Assembly (NCBI GenBank): GCA_033807775.1
Contig: CM066315.1
Coordinates: 61,822,320 to 61,886,319, forward strand
Direction: 5' to 3'
DNA from: Saussurea involucrata
Lineage: Eukaryota; Streptophyta; Magnoliopsida; Asterales; Asteraceae
DNA length: 64,000 nt
The translations under genes and the position numbers were made by a program. Below the pieces are notes generated by a model, which was not told the DNA's origin, searched no databases, and saw only the letters and a program-made list of their open reading frames with translations. Below, in pieces: positions 11,222-22,823 of this stretch; position 1 is the first letter of the stretch, and every line of letters starts with the position of its first letter.

Positions 11222-11743
11222 TGTGAGATCCCACATCGGCTAGGAGGGGGAACGAAGTCCTCCTTATAAGGGTGGATAAATACCTTCATTGCATGAGGCC
11301 TTTTGCCTGTCACTGGGTGCGGTCTGGGTGCGTCCCGCGTATGCCTGTGCGGGCAGGAACAAAACCGTGAGCGGTACCGGCATGCTGTTATGCAGAGGGT
11401 ATGCGCAAAGCGGACAATATCGTGTACGGTGGGCTAGGGATGTTACAAAATGGTATCAGAGCCGGTCACCGGGTCGATGTGTCAGCGAGGACACTGATCC
11501 CACATAGTTGGGTGGATTGTGAGATCCCACATCGGCTAGGAGGGGGAACGAAGTCCTCCTTATAAGGTTGGATGGATACCTTCCTTGCATGAGGCCTTTT
11601 GCCTGTCACTGGGTGCGGTCTGGGTGCGTCCCGCATATTCCTGTGCAGGCAGGAACAAAACCGTGAGCGGTACCGGCATGCTGTTATGCAGAGGGTATGC
11701 GCAAAGCGGACAATATCGTGTACGGTGGGCTGGGGATGTTACA
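11222..11743 (+). mobile_element. TRIM (terminal-repeat retrotransposon in miniature), layer B
   Basis: Two 226-bp LTRs (11222-11447 and 11518-11743) start TGTGAGATCCCACATCGG and end GGGATGTTACA. Only 70 bp separate them, beginning with the primer-binding site TGGTATCAGAGCC (11451-11463). The element has no coding capacity and must use enzymes made elsewhere. The left flank GTTAT (11217-11221) recurs at 49707-49711, beyond the Gypsy that landed at its right end, as expected for its target-site duplication. The LTRs differ at only a handful of positions. Confidence 0.85.
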
Positions 11744-12309
11744 ATATTGTAACACCCTAAAAATCAGGGTAAATTTAAACATGAAATAAAAGGGTTTACG
11801 CATCTAATATCCATAACATAAACGTTCTTAACTAGTGAAAATAATGACAAGAGTTAATTTACATCAACTTGTCGTCACCAAAAACTCTTCACTCATCCCA
11901 TTACATCCCTGAGCTCATATCTGGTAAGAAAATATAATTTGAAACGATTAGGTTAACGCCTAGTGAGAACATTCAGTTTCAAAATAATACTTTTAAATCA
12001 ATGTAAACAAGGTTTATCAAACTTGACTTACACTCGTTCTTACCGTACTCGTACTCATCTCATAATAACAGAATCATACCCAATCCCATGAGTATGACTA
12101 TCATTCAAAAAATCATAACACCATATTCAATAGCCTACTACGAATCATCACAGATTCTAGTTTATCGATCAAGCCTTAAAGACTTACATTCAATCTCCAT
12201 ACCTTCTCCTTAGAATGGAAGCAGAAATAGCACTTATATATTGCCTATTTCTAATCCGTCGAAAACACAGGAAAACAATACTTACACTTCGTCTAATTCA
12301 TGATTCCAC

Positions 12310-12862
12310 AACTCAAATCCGAATAGCAACTATATCTTGCCTATTCACTACAGTCAATATGAATAGCAATTCTACTTTGCCTATTCCCTCATTTCTACAT
12401 GAATAGCAATTCTACTTTGCCTATCCATTCATTCAACGTGAATAGCAATTCTACTTTTCCTATTCAGTCTTCCAACATGAATAGCAATTCTACTTTGCCT
12501 ATTCAATCATTCAACATGAATAGCAATTCTACTTTGCCTATTCAATCATTTCAAGGATACACGGGAATAACAATTATACTTTGCCTATTCCTTCTTTTTA
12601 AGGATACACGGGAATAACAATTATACTTTGCCAATTCCTCCTTTTCAAGGATACACGGGAATAACAATTATACTTTGCCTATTCCTCCTTTTCAAGGATA
12701 CACGGGAATAACAATTATACCTTGTCTATTCCTCCTTTCTACATGAATAGCAATTCTACTTTGCCTATTCAATAATATGAATAGCAATTCTACTTTGCCT
12801 ATTCATTTCATTCCAATACAAATAGGAATAGCAATTATATTTTGCCTATCCTACGTTATCAA
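12310..12862. repeat. Tandem hairpin array (GAATAG...CTATTC units)
   Basis: About a dozen units each open with GAATAG (or GAATAA) and close with CTATTC, enclosing 'caattctactttgc' or 'caattatactttgc'. Each unit is thus a short inverted repeat with a 14-base loop. Linkers of 8-16 bases separate units. The second LTR (47709-48275) has the same array with one more unit. Confidence 0.85.
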
Positions 12863-13377
12863 ATAAAACTAGTGTCTACGGATCCATTCCACTTATTCGT
12901 ATTCGTACAGAATAATGCTTAATATGAATTTCTCATATTATTTAGTAAAAGCAAACTTCCTTTATAGATCCCTTATATCTTTCAGTATGAGCAAATCACA
13001 TTTGATATGCCAATTTCTCATAATATAAGTCTAACCATCAATATCATCACTTACGGGTCCTTAATATAATTTTATATACACAATTGCCCATTAACACAAA
13101 TAGTTAAAGCTCGTATAATCTTCCATCCAAAACTCATTCAGGAAATACTTCTTTATAAAAATATACCTTACCGTAATTTAAATACTTTATAAAAGGGTAA
13201 GGTAAGAATGAACTCACCTGATAGTAGAAGCGTCACTCTTACTTCACTTTCTCAAAGCCGTAAGAATTTCCGTCACCAACTTTACAACGATCTGAAATAC
13301 CCAAATACATAATGTACTGGTATCAATCTACTGTACGAGACCCTTAAAGACTAAGAATCCTAAATAACCAAAATTCT

Positions 13378-13607
13378 CGACACTTATCGCAACCTACTAC
13401 TTGCGACACAGTACTTATCGCAACCCACGGTTGCGATATCCCCTTCTTATCGCAACCAACTGTTGCGACATGCATCTTATCGCAACCAACTGATGCGATA
13501 TACACCTTATCGCAACCAACTATTGTGATACAATCAAACTTGTCGCAACCCAAGGTTGCGACATTCATACTTATCGCAACTATCATAAATATCGCAACTC
13601 ACTGCTA
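13378..13607. repeat. Tandem hairpin array (TCGCAAC...GTTGCGA units)
   Basis: Seven or eight units of about 30 bp have the inverted arms TCGCAAC and GTTGCGA around a loop of 4-6 bases. The second LTR carries the matching array at about 48812-49066 with an extra unit near 48826. Units vary between copies, and some arms are broken by point changes. Confidence 0.85.
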
Positions 13608-14282
13608 CGATGTTCATCTTTGTCTCAACTCACTGAAATCATAATTAACCCCTAAATCTATATTTTTAAGCCATAATAAATTCTACAAAAGTGCAGATAT
13701 GCTTAAGACTATCAATAGAACATGTTTATAAACCCAGATTTCTCATTCTTTTCAAAAACACTTAAACCCAAATTTTAACCCAATAGAATTCATATCTTAT
13801 ACAACTATTCATAAACAAAGTTGTAAATAGAATACCTTTGTTTCCTCATATTGCAGTTTTATTATCCAGCTAAAACTTGCTTTTCTTCTTCTTTCTCGGT
13901 TTTCTCTCTCTCTCTCTTTTTGCCGTACAAAAACACACACACACACCAAGACACAAAAGTTACTCCCAAATGAGTTTTGTTTCTTAGCCACATATGCTAA
14001 AGATAAGGCGGTGGAGCAAAAGAACTTTAACCAACCAAACCCCAAACTTTCATCTATTGACAACTTTAACCCTCCAACTTCTAAATTAAAATTAAAGTTT
14101 ACCCCTTAACTTATAACTCCGTAAAACAAATAACGTAACTTATTCGGGGTTAAACTCTAAAATTAATCTATCACATAATAAATCATAAGTTTATCAATAA
14201 AACCCGTCTTAACACCTTATACAAAAATCGAGATGTTACAATACTCCCCAACTTGAAAATGATTTCGTCCCCGAAATCAAAG

Positions 14283-14486
14283 CTAGGTAAACAAGTGAGG
14301 ATATCTAATCTTCATATCCTCTTCCGACTCTAACGTCACGTTAGCACCTCGATAATATTTCCATTGTACCTTTAACATAACCACATTCTTAGATCGTAAC
14401 TTCTTAACCGATCTCTCTAGAATCGCTTCCGGCTCCTCCACACAACGACTCTTCTCATCCATTCTTACTTCAGTAAATGGAATCAC
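14283..14486 (-). pseudogene. Gypsy pol C-terminus (chromodomain-like tail)
   Basis: Sixty-seven residues ending KIRYPHLFT match the C-terminal end of the intact Gypsy pol at 22785 (VQWKYYRGANVTLES against VQWRHHRGQYATWES). This tail follows the integrase GPY region and in chromovirus-type Gypsy elements belongs to a chromodomain-like segment that steers integration. Everything upstream in pol is absent: the next coding sequence on this strand is gag at 14902. The frame itself is intact over this piece. Confidence 0.8.
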
Positions 14487-14901
14487 ATCATACCAACATA
14501 AAATATGTCATATATCCCCTTCAATTTCTAGTCTTACATACTTAATCACAATTAAAAGTCCAGGAAGAACAAGGACTCAACTTTCCGCATTTTCTGGATC
14601 TTATATCCTTCAACATTACCCGCTCCCCAACTTAAAATTTTGCGGATCTCCTTGGGGTAACTATACAATTATCAAATCTTTTATCCAACTATAACTTGAT
14701 CTTATTTTAACCCTTTCAATCATTAAAGCATCTTTCAACAATAACAACTAATACAGCTAGCTTTTGATACAGACCAAAATACAAAAGATAAGTTAGCATT
14801 ACTTACATAATATACATACACCTATGCATAGAATAATCAAGGATGGTATCAAAAACGTATCCATCCATTCCTTAACGTCTTTCATAGTCACGTGAAAAGT
14901 T

Positions 14902-15618
14902 TCAATCCTTTGATGTTGAGATGTTGGGTTTCTTCCCTTTATTCCCGCTATCTTTCAGCGTTGGGCAATCCCTTCGATAATAACAAGGCTTCTTACATTC
15001 ATAGCAAGTTGGTCCTTGGATGGGACAGCTCTCTATTTGATGACTACTCTTTCCACATTTAAAACATTCCCTTGATATCACCCGACACGGCCCAAAATGT
15101 TTACTCTTACATTTCTGACACCAATTAGACTCTGGTCGAGTTTCAAGTTGAGTGTCCTTAATAAGGGACTTCAGTCCTTGTGAAGGTTCCAATCGACTTT
15201 AAAATTTTCTTTTCTCTCCCATTTGAGTCTTCTCCGCTTTGTCTCTTGCATAAACTTCTTCTACAACCTTTGCTTCCTCAATCGTTTCCCTCAGTGTTGA
15301 AGCTTTTGAACTCCTAACACGGGACATCATATCAGCTGGCAAACCCTTCAGATAAGCCTTAATCTTTTCCTTCTCAGTTGGAGCCACATGCCCCACTAAG
15401 TTTAACTTTTCCATAAAGGACTCAGTGTACTTCCTAACAGACGAAGTACCCTTCTTAAGAGTCTGAAACTCTTCTTCAATCCTATCCATCTCGTTCTTGT
15501 TGCAATATTCCTCCAAAATCTTTTTCTTGAAAGACTCCCACGTCATAGCATCTAAGGCTGGAGCCGTTATAGTAGACGTCACTATATTCCACCAAGTCAA
15601 TGCATTTCCTCGTAACAT
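14902..15618 (-). pseudogene. gag: Gypsy gag, C-terminal part (layer C)
   Basis: On the minus strand the capsid part (LRGNALTWWNIVTSTI...FQTLKKGTSSVRKYTESF) is a Gypsy retrotrans_gag domain. It is followed, after one in-frame stop at 15199-15201, by a nucleocapsid region with CCHC-like knuckles (CQKCKSKHFGPC, CFKCGKSSHQIESC, CYECKKPCYYRRDC). The N-terminal part lies beyond the inserted element D at 46320-46787. Just after that junction (15619-15646) the frame does not join cleanly, so a further small indel is likely. The product would have been the particle-forming protein; this copy is dead. Confidence 0.85.
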
Positions 15619-15646
15619 TCACAAGCTCGGAAAGCTTATTCCATCT

Positions 15647-15927
15647 TGTTAAATCCAGATCCGTGCAACAATATAGAAATCGTACTGATAAATCAATAAG
15701 AACAATGATTTTCAACTGTCATCCCTTTCATTAACTTTCAGAGAGAATTTACAATAAGAGTTTAGAAAGCTAAAGAGATGATTAGCTTGTTTTTCCAAGC
15801 AAATCACACATTAAATACAATGGGCCCGTGGTTAACAAGCCCACGGCCCGTTCACTAATCAGGCTCAAATTAAACTATTACAATTCAACCCTTGAACTTT
15901 AAATCAACTATAAAACCTGCCCTAACA
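15647..15927 (-). repeat. 3' LTR of layer D
   Basis: On the plus strand it reads TGTTAAATCCAG...TGCCCTAACA. It matches the right LTR except for a few bases (for example near 15694 and 15833 and just before the terminus). It contains the inverted pair GGGCCCGTGG / CCACGGCCCG near 15821-15850. Confidence 0.9.
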
Positions 15928-16245
15928 ATCTCCCCCTTTGATTTGAAGTTCGAGTTCGCGCTCTAGCTTTCGCCAGTTGAACACGTATCGTTTGTGCAAC
16001 GCGATGTGAACCTCAAAGAATCTGATGGCGTGGCGATAGTCGATGCGATCTTCAATCATTTCCATGGAATTCCGAGCAATAGTTTCATTCTAATTCGGAA
16101 CATAAGAATACCTTGGATTCTCAGACTGGTGCTGAATAATCTTTCGAAGAGCATCTCTGACCTTTAGGAGTGTGCCGTCGCAGAATCTTTCCACTTGACT
16201 GAAGCGCATGAATTTCTTCTCCTTTTGCTCATTGAGGTAAACAAT
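15928..16245 (-). pseudogene. 3' accessory ORF of layer D, C-terminal end
   Basis: Read on the minus strand from the edge of the inserted Gypsy E, the sequence gives VYLNEQKEKKFMRFSQVERF followed by CDGTLLKVRDALRKII and a stop near 16087. It continues the accessory ORF on the other side of E (24521-26406). The bases ACAAT are duplicated at the junction. The last part before the purine tract (to about 15945) is open in the same strand and rich in charged residues. Comparison with 43959-45299 in element F shows the same order of motifs (EPRFGLVFQ then STLSKFRASL). The function of this protein class is unknown. Confidence 0.75.
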
Positions 16246-17939
16246 TGTAATACCCCGGGTAAGTTCGTTAGTTTCGTTAAATTTAATTAACTTTACTATA
16301 AATGTTTAGGGTGAATTTGGGTGAAATTATAAGTTTAGGGGTATATTGTTTAGTAATGAAAAGGGTAGGGGCTGAAGTAGTAATTATGGTCATAAATATC
16401 TGATTAGGTGTTAGGATATTTCATAAATTCAGCAAACAATTCAGTGTGTGTGTGTGTGTGTTTTGAGAGTAAAAGAGGAAAAGAGGAAAAGAAGGGTTAG
16501 GGCATCAATTGGTGTACTTGGAAAGGATTTAAGGTATGTTCCTTTGTAATTTATGTCTGTAATTGCTTGTGGAATGTTTCTATCGGAGTAGAATAGCTAG
16601 AAATGCATCTGGTATTGAATCTGCGATTTTCTGGGTCGAAAATGGACAAACCGACAGAGGTGTCCGGACACGGTTTGAATGTGCCCGGATGGTTTTGTTG
16701 GTGGTGTCCGGATGATTTTATGAAGGTGTCCGGACGCGTCTTTTATCCGGGTAAGTTCCCTTTTTCTTATTTTGTCCGGATTAGTGGTTTTGTCCGGAAA
16801 AGTCCTTTTGTCCGGAAAAGTCATGCTGTCCGGAAAAGTAGGGTTGTCCGGGTAACTTATGGTATCCGGACACTTTTGCTGTTTGGCCAATTTTGAGATT
16901 TTGAATACTTTTGAGTGTCCGGTTATAGTTTTCTGGTGTATTTTGAGTTAGAGTTGCTTCAAAACTTCCTGGGGGGGCGGCCCCCAGACCCCGCAAGGGC
17001 GTTGCCCCTTGACCCCATCCGCTAACCGGGTAGCGGAACCCCCGTGTTAAGTTGTCGTAGGGGAACATTTGAGAATAAGAGTTTGATAAGTTAATTAGGA
17101 TTCTCAGCCTGCTAAAGAGTCTTATGTGTTCAATGTGGTAAAGAGATATTGTATCTGATTATTACAGATTCTGTGAATTTGGAGTGAAAGCTGATCTATT
17201 TTGAGAAAGGATTTGGAAGAGTGTTGATAAATACTCAGGTGAGTTTTAATTCAAATGTTTTTAAACTGGAATACGTATATGTGTGGATTGGGAATGAAAT
17301 AGTTGACGACTGTGTGTATATATGTGAATTATAATATAGTGAGGTATTATATTTACATGTGTATTATAAATGTGTTATAATACGTTGACCGGGTTTTAGA
17401 CCGGTGTGATTGGCTATAGAACCTGTATAGCGTTGTTTGGCTGTAGATGTTGTACAACGTTGTATTTTATTAGTTGGCTTGCTACCACTAATATGGCCAG
17501 GAAGAAATGAGAAGGAAAGGTATATGATGTATGAGTTTAAATTGGATATATGTAACTATGTGGCGTGATTTATATGATTGAAGTTTGTATAAATGGTTTT
17601 TAAACTAACAGGGGTTTCTCACTTAGACCTACAGGTCTAACCCTCATTTTGTTTTAAAAATATGTATTCCAGGTGGCGGATCAAGTAAGGGCAAGTAAGT
17701 AGAGTATGAGATGGATGGCTAGTAAGGAAGACTATAAGACGAAGCTTTTGACTTATTTAGTAGTTGTAATGGAATGTTAAATGTTATGGATGCAAATAGC
17801 ACAAGGATTGTATTTCAAGTGTTGTTCTTTCTATTTGTAAAAGACTACTGGACCGTACATGTAAAGTGAAGTTTGCTTGTTATATCTATTTGTGTCAATT
17901 TGGGTGATATGTCGTGTATATGGGATAAGGGTTGTTACA
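16246..17939 (+). repeat. 5' LTR of layer E
   Basis: The 1,694-bp LTR contains a GT microsatellite (16446-16461), a CCGGA-rich array (16660-16925), three successive stem-loops (16969-17036) and then AACCCCCGTGTTAAG (17037-17051). The same features recur in the 3' LTR. Open frames in it on both strands are by-products of the array and are not genes. Confidence 0.95.
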
Positions 17940-17941
17940 AA

Positions 17942-17954
17942 TGGTATCAGAGCC
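17942..17954 (+). promoter_or_regulatory. Primer-binding site of layer E
   Basis: TGGTATCAGAGCC, complementary to the 3' end of plant initiator tRNA-Met, lies two bases after the 5' LTR and would prime minus-strand DNA synthesis. Confidence 0.9.
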
Positions 17955-18201
17955 TTAGTTTAAGGGATTTAGGTATTTGTATCTGTACCTAGACTTAAAC
18001 TGCATGTGAAGTAGGATGTCCCTATCATTATAGAACCTTGGGATGATGAAGTATAAAAGGTAGAAGGAACATCATGTAAGGTAATTTCATATTACACCTG
18101 GCCAGTGTAATTGTGATCTTACAGGTACATGTTTGAACTGGAATACCTTGTTATATGGGGTATGTGCTTATGTGTATATTAATATTGTTTAAATCTACAG
18201 A

Positions 18202-20730
18202 ATGGCAAGTGGTACAAGAAATTCGAATCGAGGAGGAGGAAGAAATCCAAACAGAACTAATCCGCCAGTAGGAACAGGGGACAGGGGAGGCAGAACAGGG
18301 GGCAGAACTGGAGGTAGACTTAGAGGTGGAGCTGGAGGTAGAACCGGAGGTAGAACACAACAAAATAGTACGGATTTCATTACCAGAGCTGATTTAATGA
18401 CAGAAATGGGGAGATTACAAGACAATATTCAAGCTATGCTCAACCAAGCTCATAATACTGAAACAGAAAGACCAGACCCTACTCTTGAAGAGGAGATGCC
18501 AATTACCCCAACGGTCTTACCGGTAATGAGAAAATGTGATTACAAAATGTTTCTTAGCTGCAAGCCTCCTACATTCTCAGGGGATCGGGATCCGGTGAAA
18601 GCAATGAGGTGGATGAAGGAAATTGAAGCCATTTTTAAAACAAGTAAGTGTGCGGACGAAGATAGAGTATTGTACGGAGCAGCCATGTTGAAAGGAGATG
18701 CGTTGTATTGGTGGGAATCGTTTATTCATTCAAAAGGATCCGATGTTTATTCTACCCTCTCTTGGGAAGAATTTGTGATAGCCTACAGGAACGCATTTTG
18801 TCCCCAAGCAGCCGTCAAACAACTGGAAGGGGAATTTATGAATTTACAACAAGGAAACTTATCTGTTCGAGATTATACTGCTAGCTTTTTAGAAAAGTCT
18901 CGATTTGCAGAATATTATGTGGCTACGGAGGCGATGAAGACAGAAAGATTTATCTTTGGGCTGAACTCAGAGATTAGAAGGCTAGTGACTGCAAAGGGAC
19001 CCGATACCTTTTCAGCTGCAGTTGATGCAGCGGAAAATGTTGAACGAGATATGAGAAGAGATACGGGAGATAAGAGTATCGGAAAGAGAAAGTGGGAAGG
19101 ACCACAATATGATCCGAAGAGGTCCCGATTTCAGAGGTATGATAACCGTCCGCCGTTTCGACCAGCGGAAAGACCATGTCCGAAGTGCAACCGTGTCCAT
19201 CAAGGAAACTGCCAAGGTGATTTGCGAGCATGTTATAAGTGTGGGAAGACCGGACACGTCATCAAGGATTGTAAGGTAACAAGGTTATGTTTCTTATGCA
19301 ATTCTCCGGATCATCTCCAGTCAAACTGTCCGCGGGGGAGGATACAGCAAGGTGGGTCATCAGGCAGACCATCAAATGTTAAACCAGTAGTGCCAAGACT
19401 GGAACCGCCAGTAACCAGAGGTCGCGCATTTCAGATGACTGAGAAGGAAGCGGAGGAAACTCCAGATGTGGTCACAGGTACATTTTTGATAAACTCTACA
19501 CGTGCTAAGGTGTTATTTGATTCCGGTGCAAACCGATCGTTTGTGTCTCCTGCATTTGCTGCTTGTTTGTGTTTGAAACCTAAAGTGTTAGATCATTCTC
19601 TATTAGTAGATACTGCAAATGACAACCAAGTGTCGGTTAGTGAAGTATTTGATGGTTGTGTGATTAATATAGAGGGGTGTGGAGTGCCTATACAATTGTT
19701 TCCTATAACTTTGATAGAGTTTGACGTAGTAGTGGGAATGGACTGGTTGGCTGAGAATCAGGCTAATATAGTGTGTGACAAGAAGATAATAAATGTTGTA
19801 TTGCCTGAGAGAGGACCGGTAGTGATTTATGGTGATCGTAGGAATCGTCAGTCCTGTCTCATATCACTAGTAAAGGCACGTAAGTGTGTGAATAAGGGTT
19901 GTCAGAGTTACTTGGCTTACGTGATAGATGTTAAGCCGGAAAAGATTAGGATGGAAGATATTCCTATCGTTAGTGAATTCCCTGAAGTATTCCCTGAAGA
20001 CTTGAACAGTCTTCCGCCAGTTAGACAAGTCGAGTTCGGTATAGACCTAGTTCCTGGAGCCACTCCTGTAGCTCGTGCACCGTACCGTTTGGCACCTCCA
20101 GAGATGAAAGAGATGATGGCACAACTGCAAGACCTATCCGATAAGGGCTTCATCAGACCTAGTTCTTCACCGTGGGGAGCACCAGTGTTATTTGTGAAAA
20201 AGAAAGATGGGTCGACGAGAATGTGTATTGATTATCGAGAATTGAATAAACACACGATAAAGAACAGGTATCCGCTACCCCGAATAGATGACCTCTTTGA
20301 TCAGTTAGTTGGAGCTTGCTATTTCTCCAAAATTGATCTAAGGTCCGGTTATCATCAGTTGAAGGTTAAAGAAGAAGACGGGTTAAAGACTGCTTTTCGA
20401 ACGAGGTATGGTCATCATGAGTTTTTAGTAATGCCATTTGGATTGACGAACGCTCCAGCTGCCTTTATGGATTTGATGAATCGGGTATGTAAGCCGTATC
20501 TCGATAAATTTGTAATTGTTTTTATCGATGATATTCTTATCTATTCTCGATCCAAGGAAGAGCACGCGCAACATCTTCGTTTGATTCTAGAGCTGCTGAA
20601 GAAGGAAAGGTTGTATGCAAAATTTTCAAAATGTGAGTTCTGGTTACGGAAAGTACAATTTCTGGGGCACGTGGTTTCAGAGAGCGGTATACAAGTCGAT
20701 CCATTGAAAGTGGAAGCAGTTGAAAAATAG
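18202..20730 (+). pseudogene. gag-pol: Gypsy gag-protease-RT part of polyprotein (layer E)
   Basis: This is the first 842 codons of a single gag-pol frame, starting at ATG 18202. An RG-rich N-terminus (about residues 8-50) is followed by the gag capsid domain (about 120-280: FSGDRDPVKAMRWMKEIEAI...LKGDALYWWES). Three zinc knuckles follow (about 325-380: CPKCNRVHQGNC, CYKCGKTGHVIKDC, CFLCNSPDHLQSNC). The protease has its catalytic Asp in FDSGANRSFVS (Asp440). The RT runs from about 610 to 800 with FVKKKDGSTRMCIDYRELN, MPFGLTNAPAAF and catalytic FIDD (774-777). The frame ends at a TAG (20728-20730) just after RT, while the same frame continues open to 22785. All catalytic residues I can see are present. 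The TAG is most simply a recent single-base nonsense change. Confidence 0.92.
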
Positions 20731-22785
20731 GAACAGCCTAAGGCAGCAACAGAGGTACGCAGTTTTCTGGGTTTAGCCGGTTACTATCGGAAATTCATAA
20801 AAGACTTCTCTCGAATCGCAACGCCATTGACTAAGCTGACCCGGAAGAACCTAAAGTTTGAATGGAAAGCAGAACAAGACGAGGCCTTCCGGATATTGAA
20901 AGAGAAACTATGCAGCGCACCGATTCTATCACTACCTGGAGGTTCGGAAGATTTTGTTGTTTATAGTGATGCGTCAAAACTGGGATTGGGATGTGTACTT
21001 ATGCAGCGGGGAAAGGTTATTGCTTATGCTTCTCGTCAATTAAAGGATCATGAAAGACAGTATCCTACGCATGATATGGAGCTTGCAGCAGTTGTTTTCG
21101 CGTTGAAGATTTGGAGACATTATCTGTATGGTTCCAAATGTCAGATTTATACTGATCACAAGAGTCTTCAACACCTCTTTGATCAGAAGGAACTAAATAT
21201 GAGACAAAGGAGATGGTTGGAATTGCTGAATGATTACGACTGTGAAATCCTTTATCACCCGGGAAAGGCGAATGTAGTGGCAGATGCGCTCAGTCGTCAA
21301 GAAAGGAGTGGAACAATAAAAGTTATTTCGCTACGAACTGAACTCCTACCCAACTTATTTGATGAATTGCAAAAGTGTCAAGCGGAGGCTTATCATGATG
21401 AACATCTAAAATCAGAAAGGTTAGCAGGGATGTCAGCATTACTAGTAAAAGATGATCGAGGGTTATTGTGTCTGGGAAACAGAGTATGGGTACCTCGATT
21501 GGGTGGGTTGCGTGATCGTGTTTTACAAGAAGCTCATCAATCCCGTTTCTCTATTCACCCAGGTACAAACAAGATGTATAAGGACCTAAAGCAATTCTAT
21601 TGGTGGACGGGGATAAAAAGAGGGATTGCTCAGTATGTAGAAAGGTGTGATACTTGTAAGAAGGTAAAGATCGAACATCAAAAGCCATTTGGTCAACTGC
21701 AACGGCTAGAAATACCTATGTGGAAGTGGGAGCAGATTACCACAGACTTTATCACAAAGCTACCAAGAACTCCGAAGGGATTCGATTCAATTTGGGTGAT
21801 CGTCGACAGGTTGACAAAGTCTGCACACTTCCTACCGATTAAGGAAACCGATTCGTTGGAGCGATTAGCTAAGTTGTACATTGATGAAGTAGTAACTCGA
21901 CATGGAGTTCCAATCTCGATCATTTCTGATCGTGATAGTCGTTTTACTTCAAGATTTTGGAGAAGTTTTCAAAGGGAAATGGGGACTCAGATAAAGTTAA
22001 GTACGGCATATCATCCTCAAACAGATGGGCAGAGCGAACGAACAATTCAGACCTTAGAAGATATACTCCGGGCATGTATTGTTGATTTTGGGGGATCGTG
22101 GGATAAGCATTTGCCGTTAATCGAATTCGCTTACAACAACAGTTATCATTCCAGCATACAAGCGGCACCGTTTGAAGTACTGTATGGTAGGAAATGTCGA
22201 ACGCCTCTGTGTTGGAATGAAGTGGGGGAGAAACAGTTAGCAGGTCCAGAAATAGTACAGTTAACAGCGGATAAGATTACACAGATTCGAGATAGATTGA
22301 AAACAGCTCAAGACAGGCAGAAAAATTATGCAGATCGACGCCGGAAACCTTTAGAGTTCCAAGTCGGAGATTTTGTAATGTTGAAGGTCTCGCCATGGAA
22401 AGGAGTTATACGTTTTGGAAAACAAGGAAAGCTTAGTCCGCGGTATATTGGACCGTTTGAAATAACGGAAAGGATCGGTGAAGTGGCATACAAATTAGAT
22501 CTTCCCCCAGAATTAAGCAGAGTTCACAACGCGTTTCATGTATCGAATCTTCGAAAGTGTTTAATTGCACCAGATCAAGCCATCTCCCTACCAGATATAC
22601 AAGTAGATGAGAAGTTGAATTATGTGGAGGAACCGGAAATCATCTTAGACAGCAAAGTCAAAGTCTTACGAAGCGGTAAAGAGATCAGACAAGTGAAAGT
22701 TCAGTGGAGACATCACAGAGGTCAGTATGCGACGTGGGAGTCGGAGTCAGGAATGAGAACCAAGTACCCTCATCTGTTCACTTAA
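20731..22785 (+). pseudogene. pol: Gypsy RNase H-integrase part of polyprotein (layer E)
   Basis: This continues in the frame of 18202-20730 after the in-frame TAG; the first internal Met is at 20827. RNase H is seen in VVYSDASKLGLGCVLMQ, HDMELAAVVFALKIW and YTDHKSL. The integrase has an HHCC zinc region (HQSRFSIHPGTNKMY ... CDTCKKVK) and the catalytic D, D, E triad in TTDFITKLP, SDRDSRF and DGQSERTIQ. A GPY-type module follows (PRYIGPFEITERIG). The tail VQWRHHRGQYATWES is a chromodomain-like end found in chromoviruses. The frame is fully open here. Without readthrough of the TAG these domains would not be made from this copy. Confidence 0.92.
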
Positions 22786-22810
22786 CTAAATTCCGGGACG
22801 GAATTCTTTT

Positions 22811-22823
22811 AAGGGGGAGATGA
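22811..22823 (+). promoter_or_regulatory. Polypurine tract of layer E
   Basis: AAGGGGGAGATGA lies directly before the 3' LTR and would serve as the RNA primer for plus-strand synthesis. Confidence 0.85.

Larger units (their letters stand above)
11748..14240 (-). repeat. LTR of layer C (left, 3' LTR)
   Basis: This 2,493-bp LTR pairs with 47139-49706 (2,568 bp). Most differences are single bases plus copy-number changes in two internal tandem arrays. It contains hairpin arrays at about 12310-12862 and 13378-13607 and a CT/AC-rich patch near 13905-13945. No open frame in it is a credible gene. Confidence 0.85.

Noticed and set aside
12310..13607. CRISPR-like regular repeats
   Set aside because: Units vary in length, spacers are not unique, the setting is a plant LTR, and the same arrays occur in both LTRs.
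16969..17036. Rho-independent terminators
   Set aside because: This is plant nuclear DNA in an LTR; no U-tract follows the stems. The stem-loops are kept as an RNA-structure finding.
16603..17068. Overlapping open frames on both strands in the CCGGA array
   Set aside because: They are identical in both LTRs of E, overlap each other, and reflect the repeated word rather than protein.
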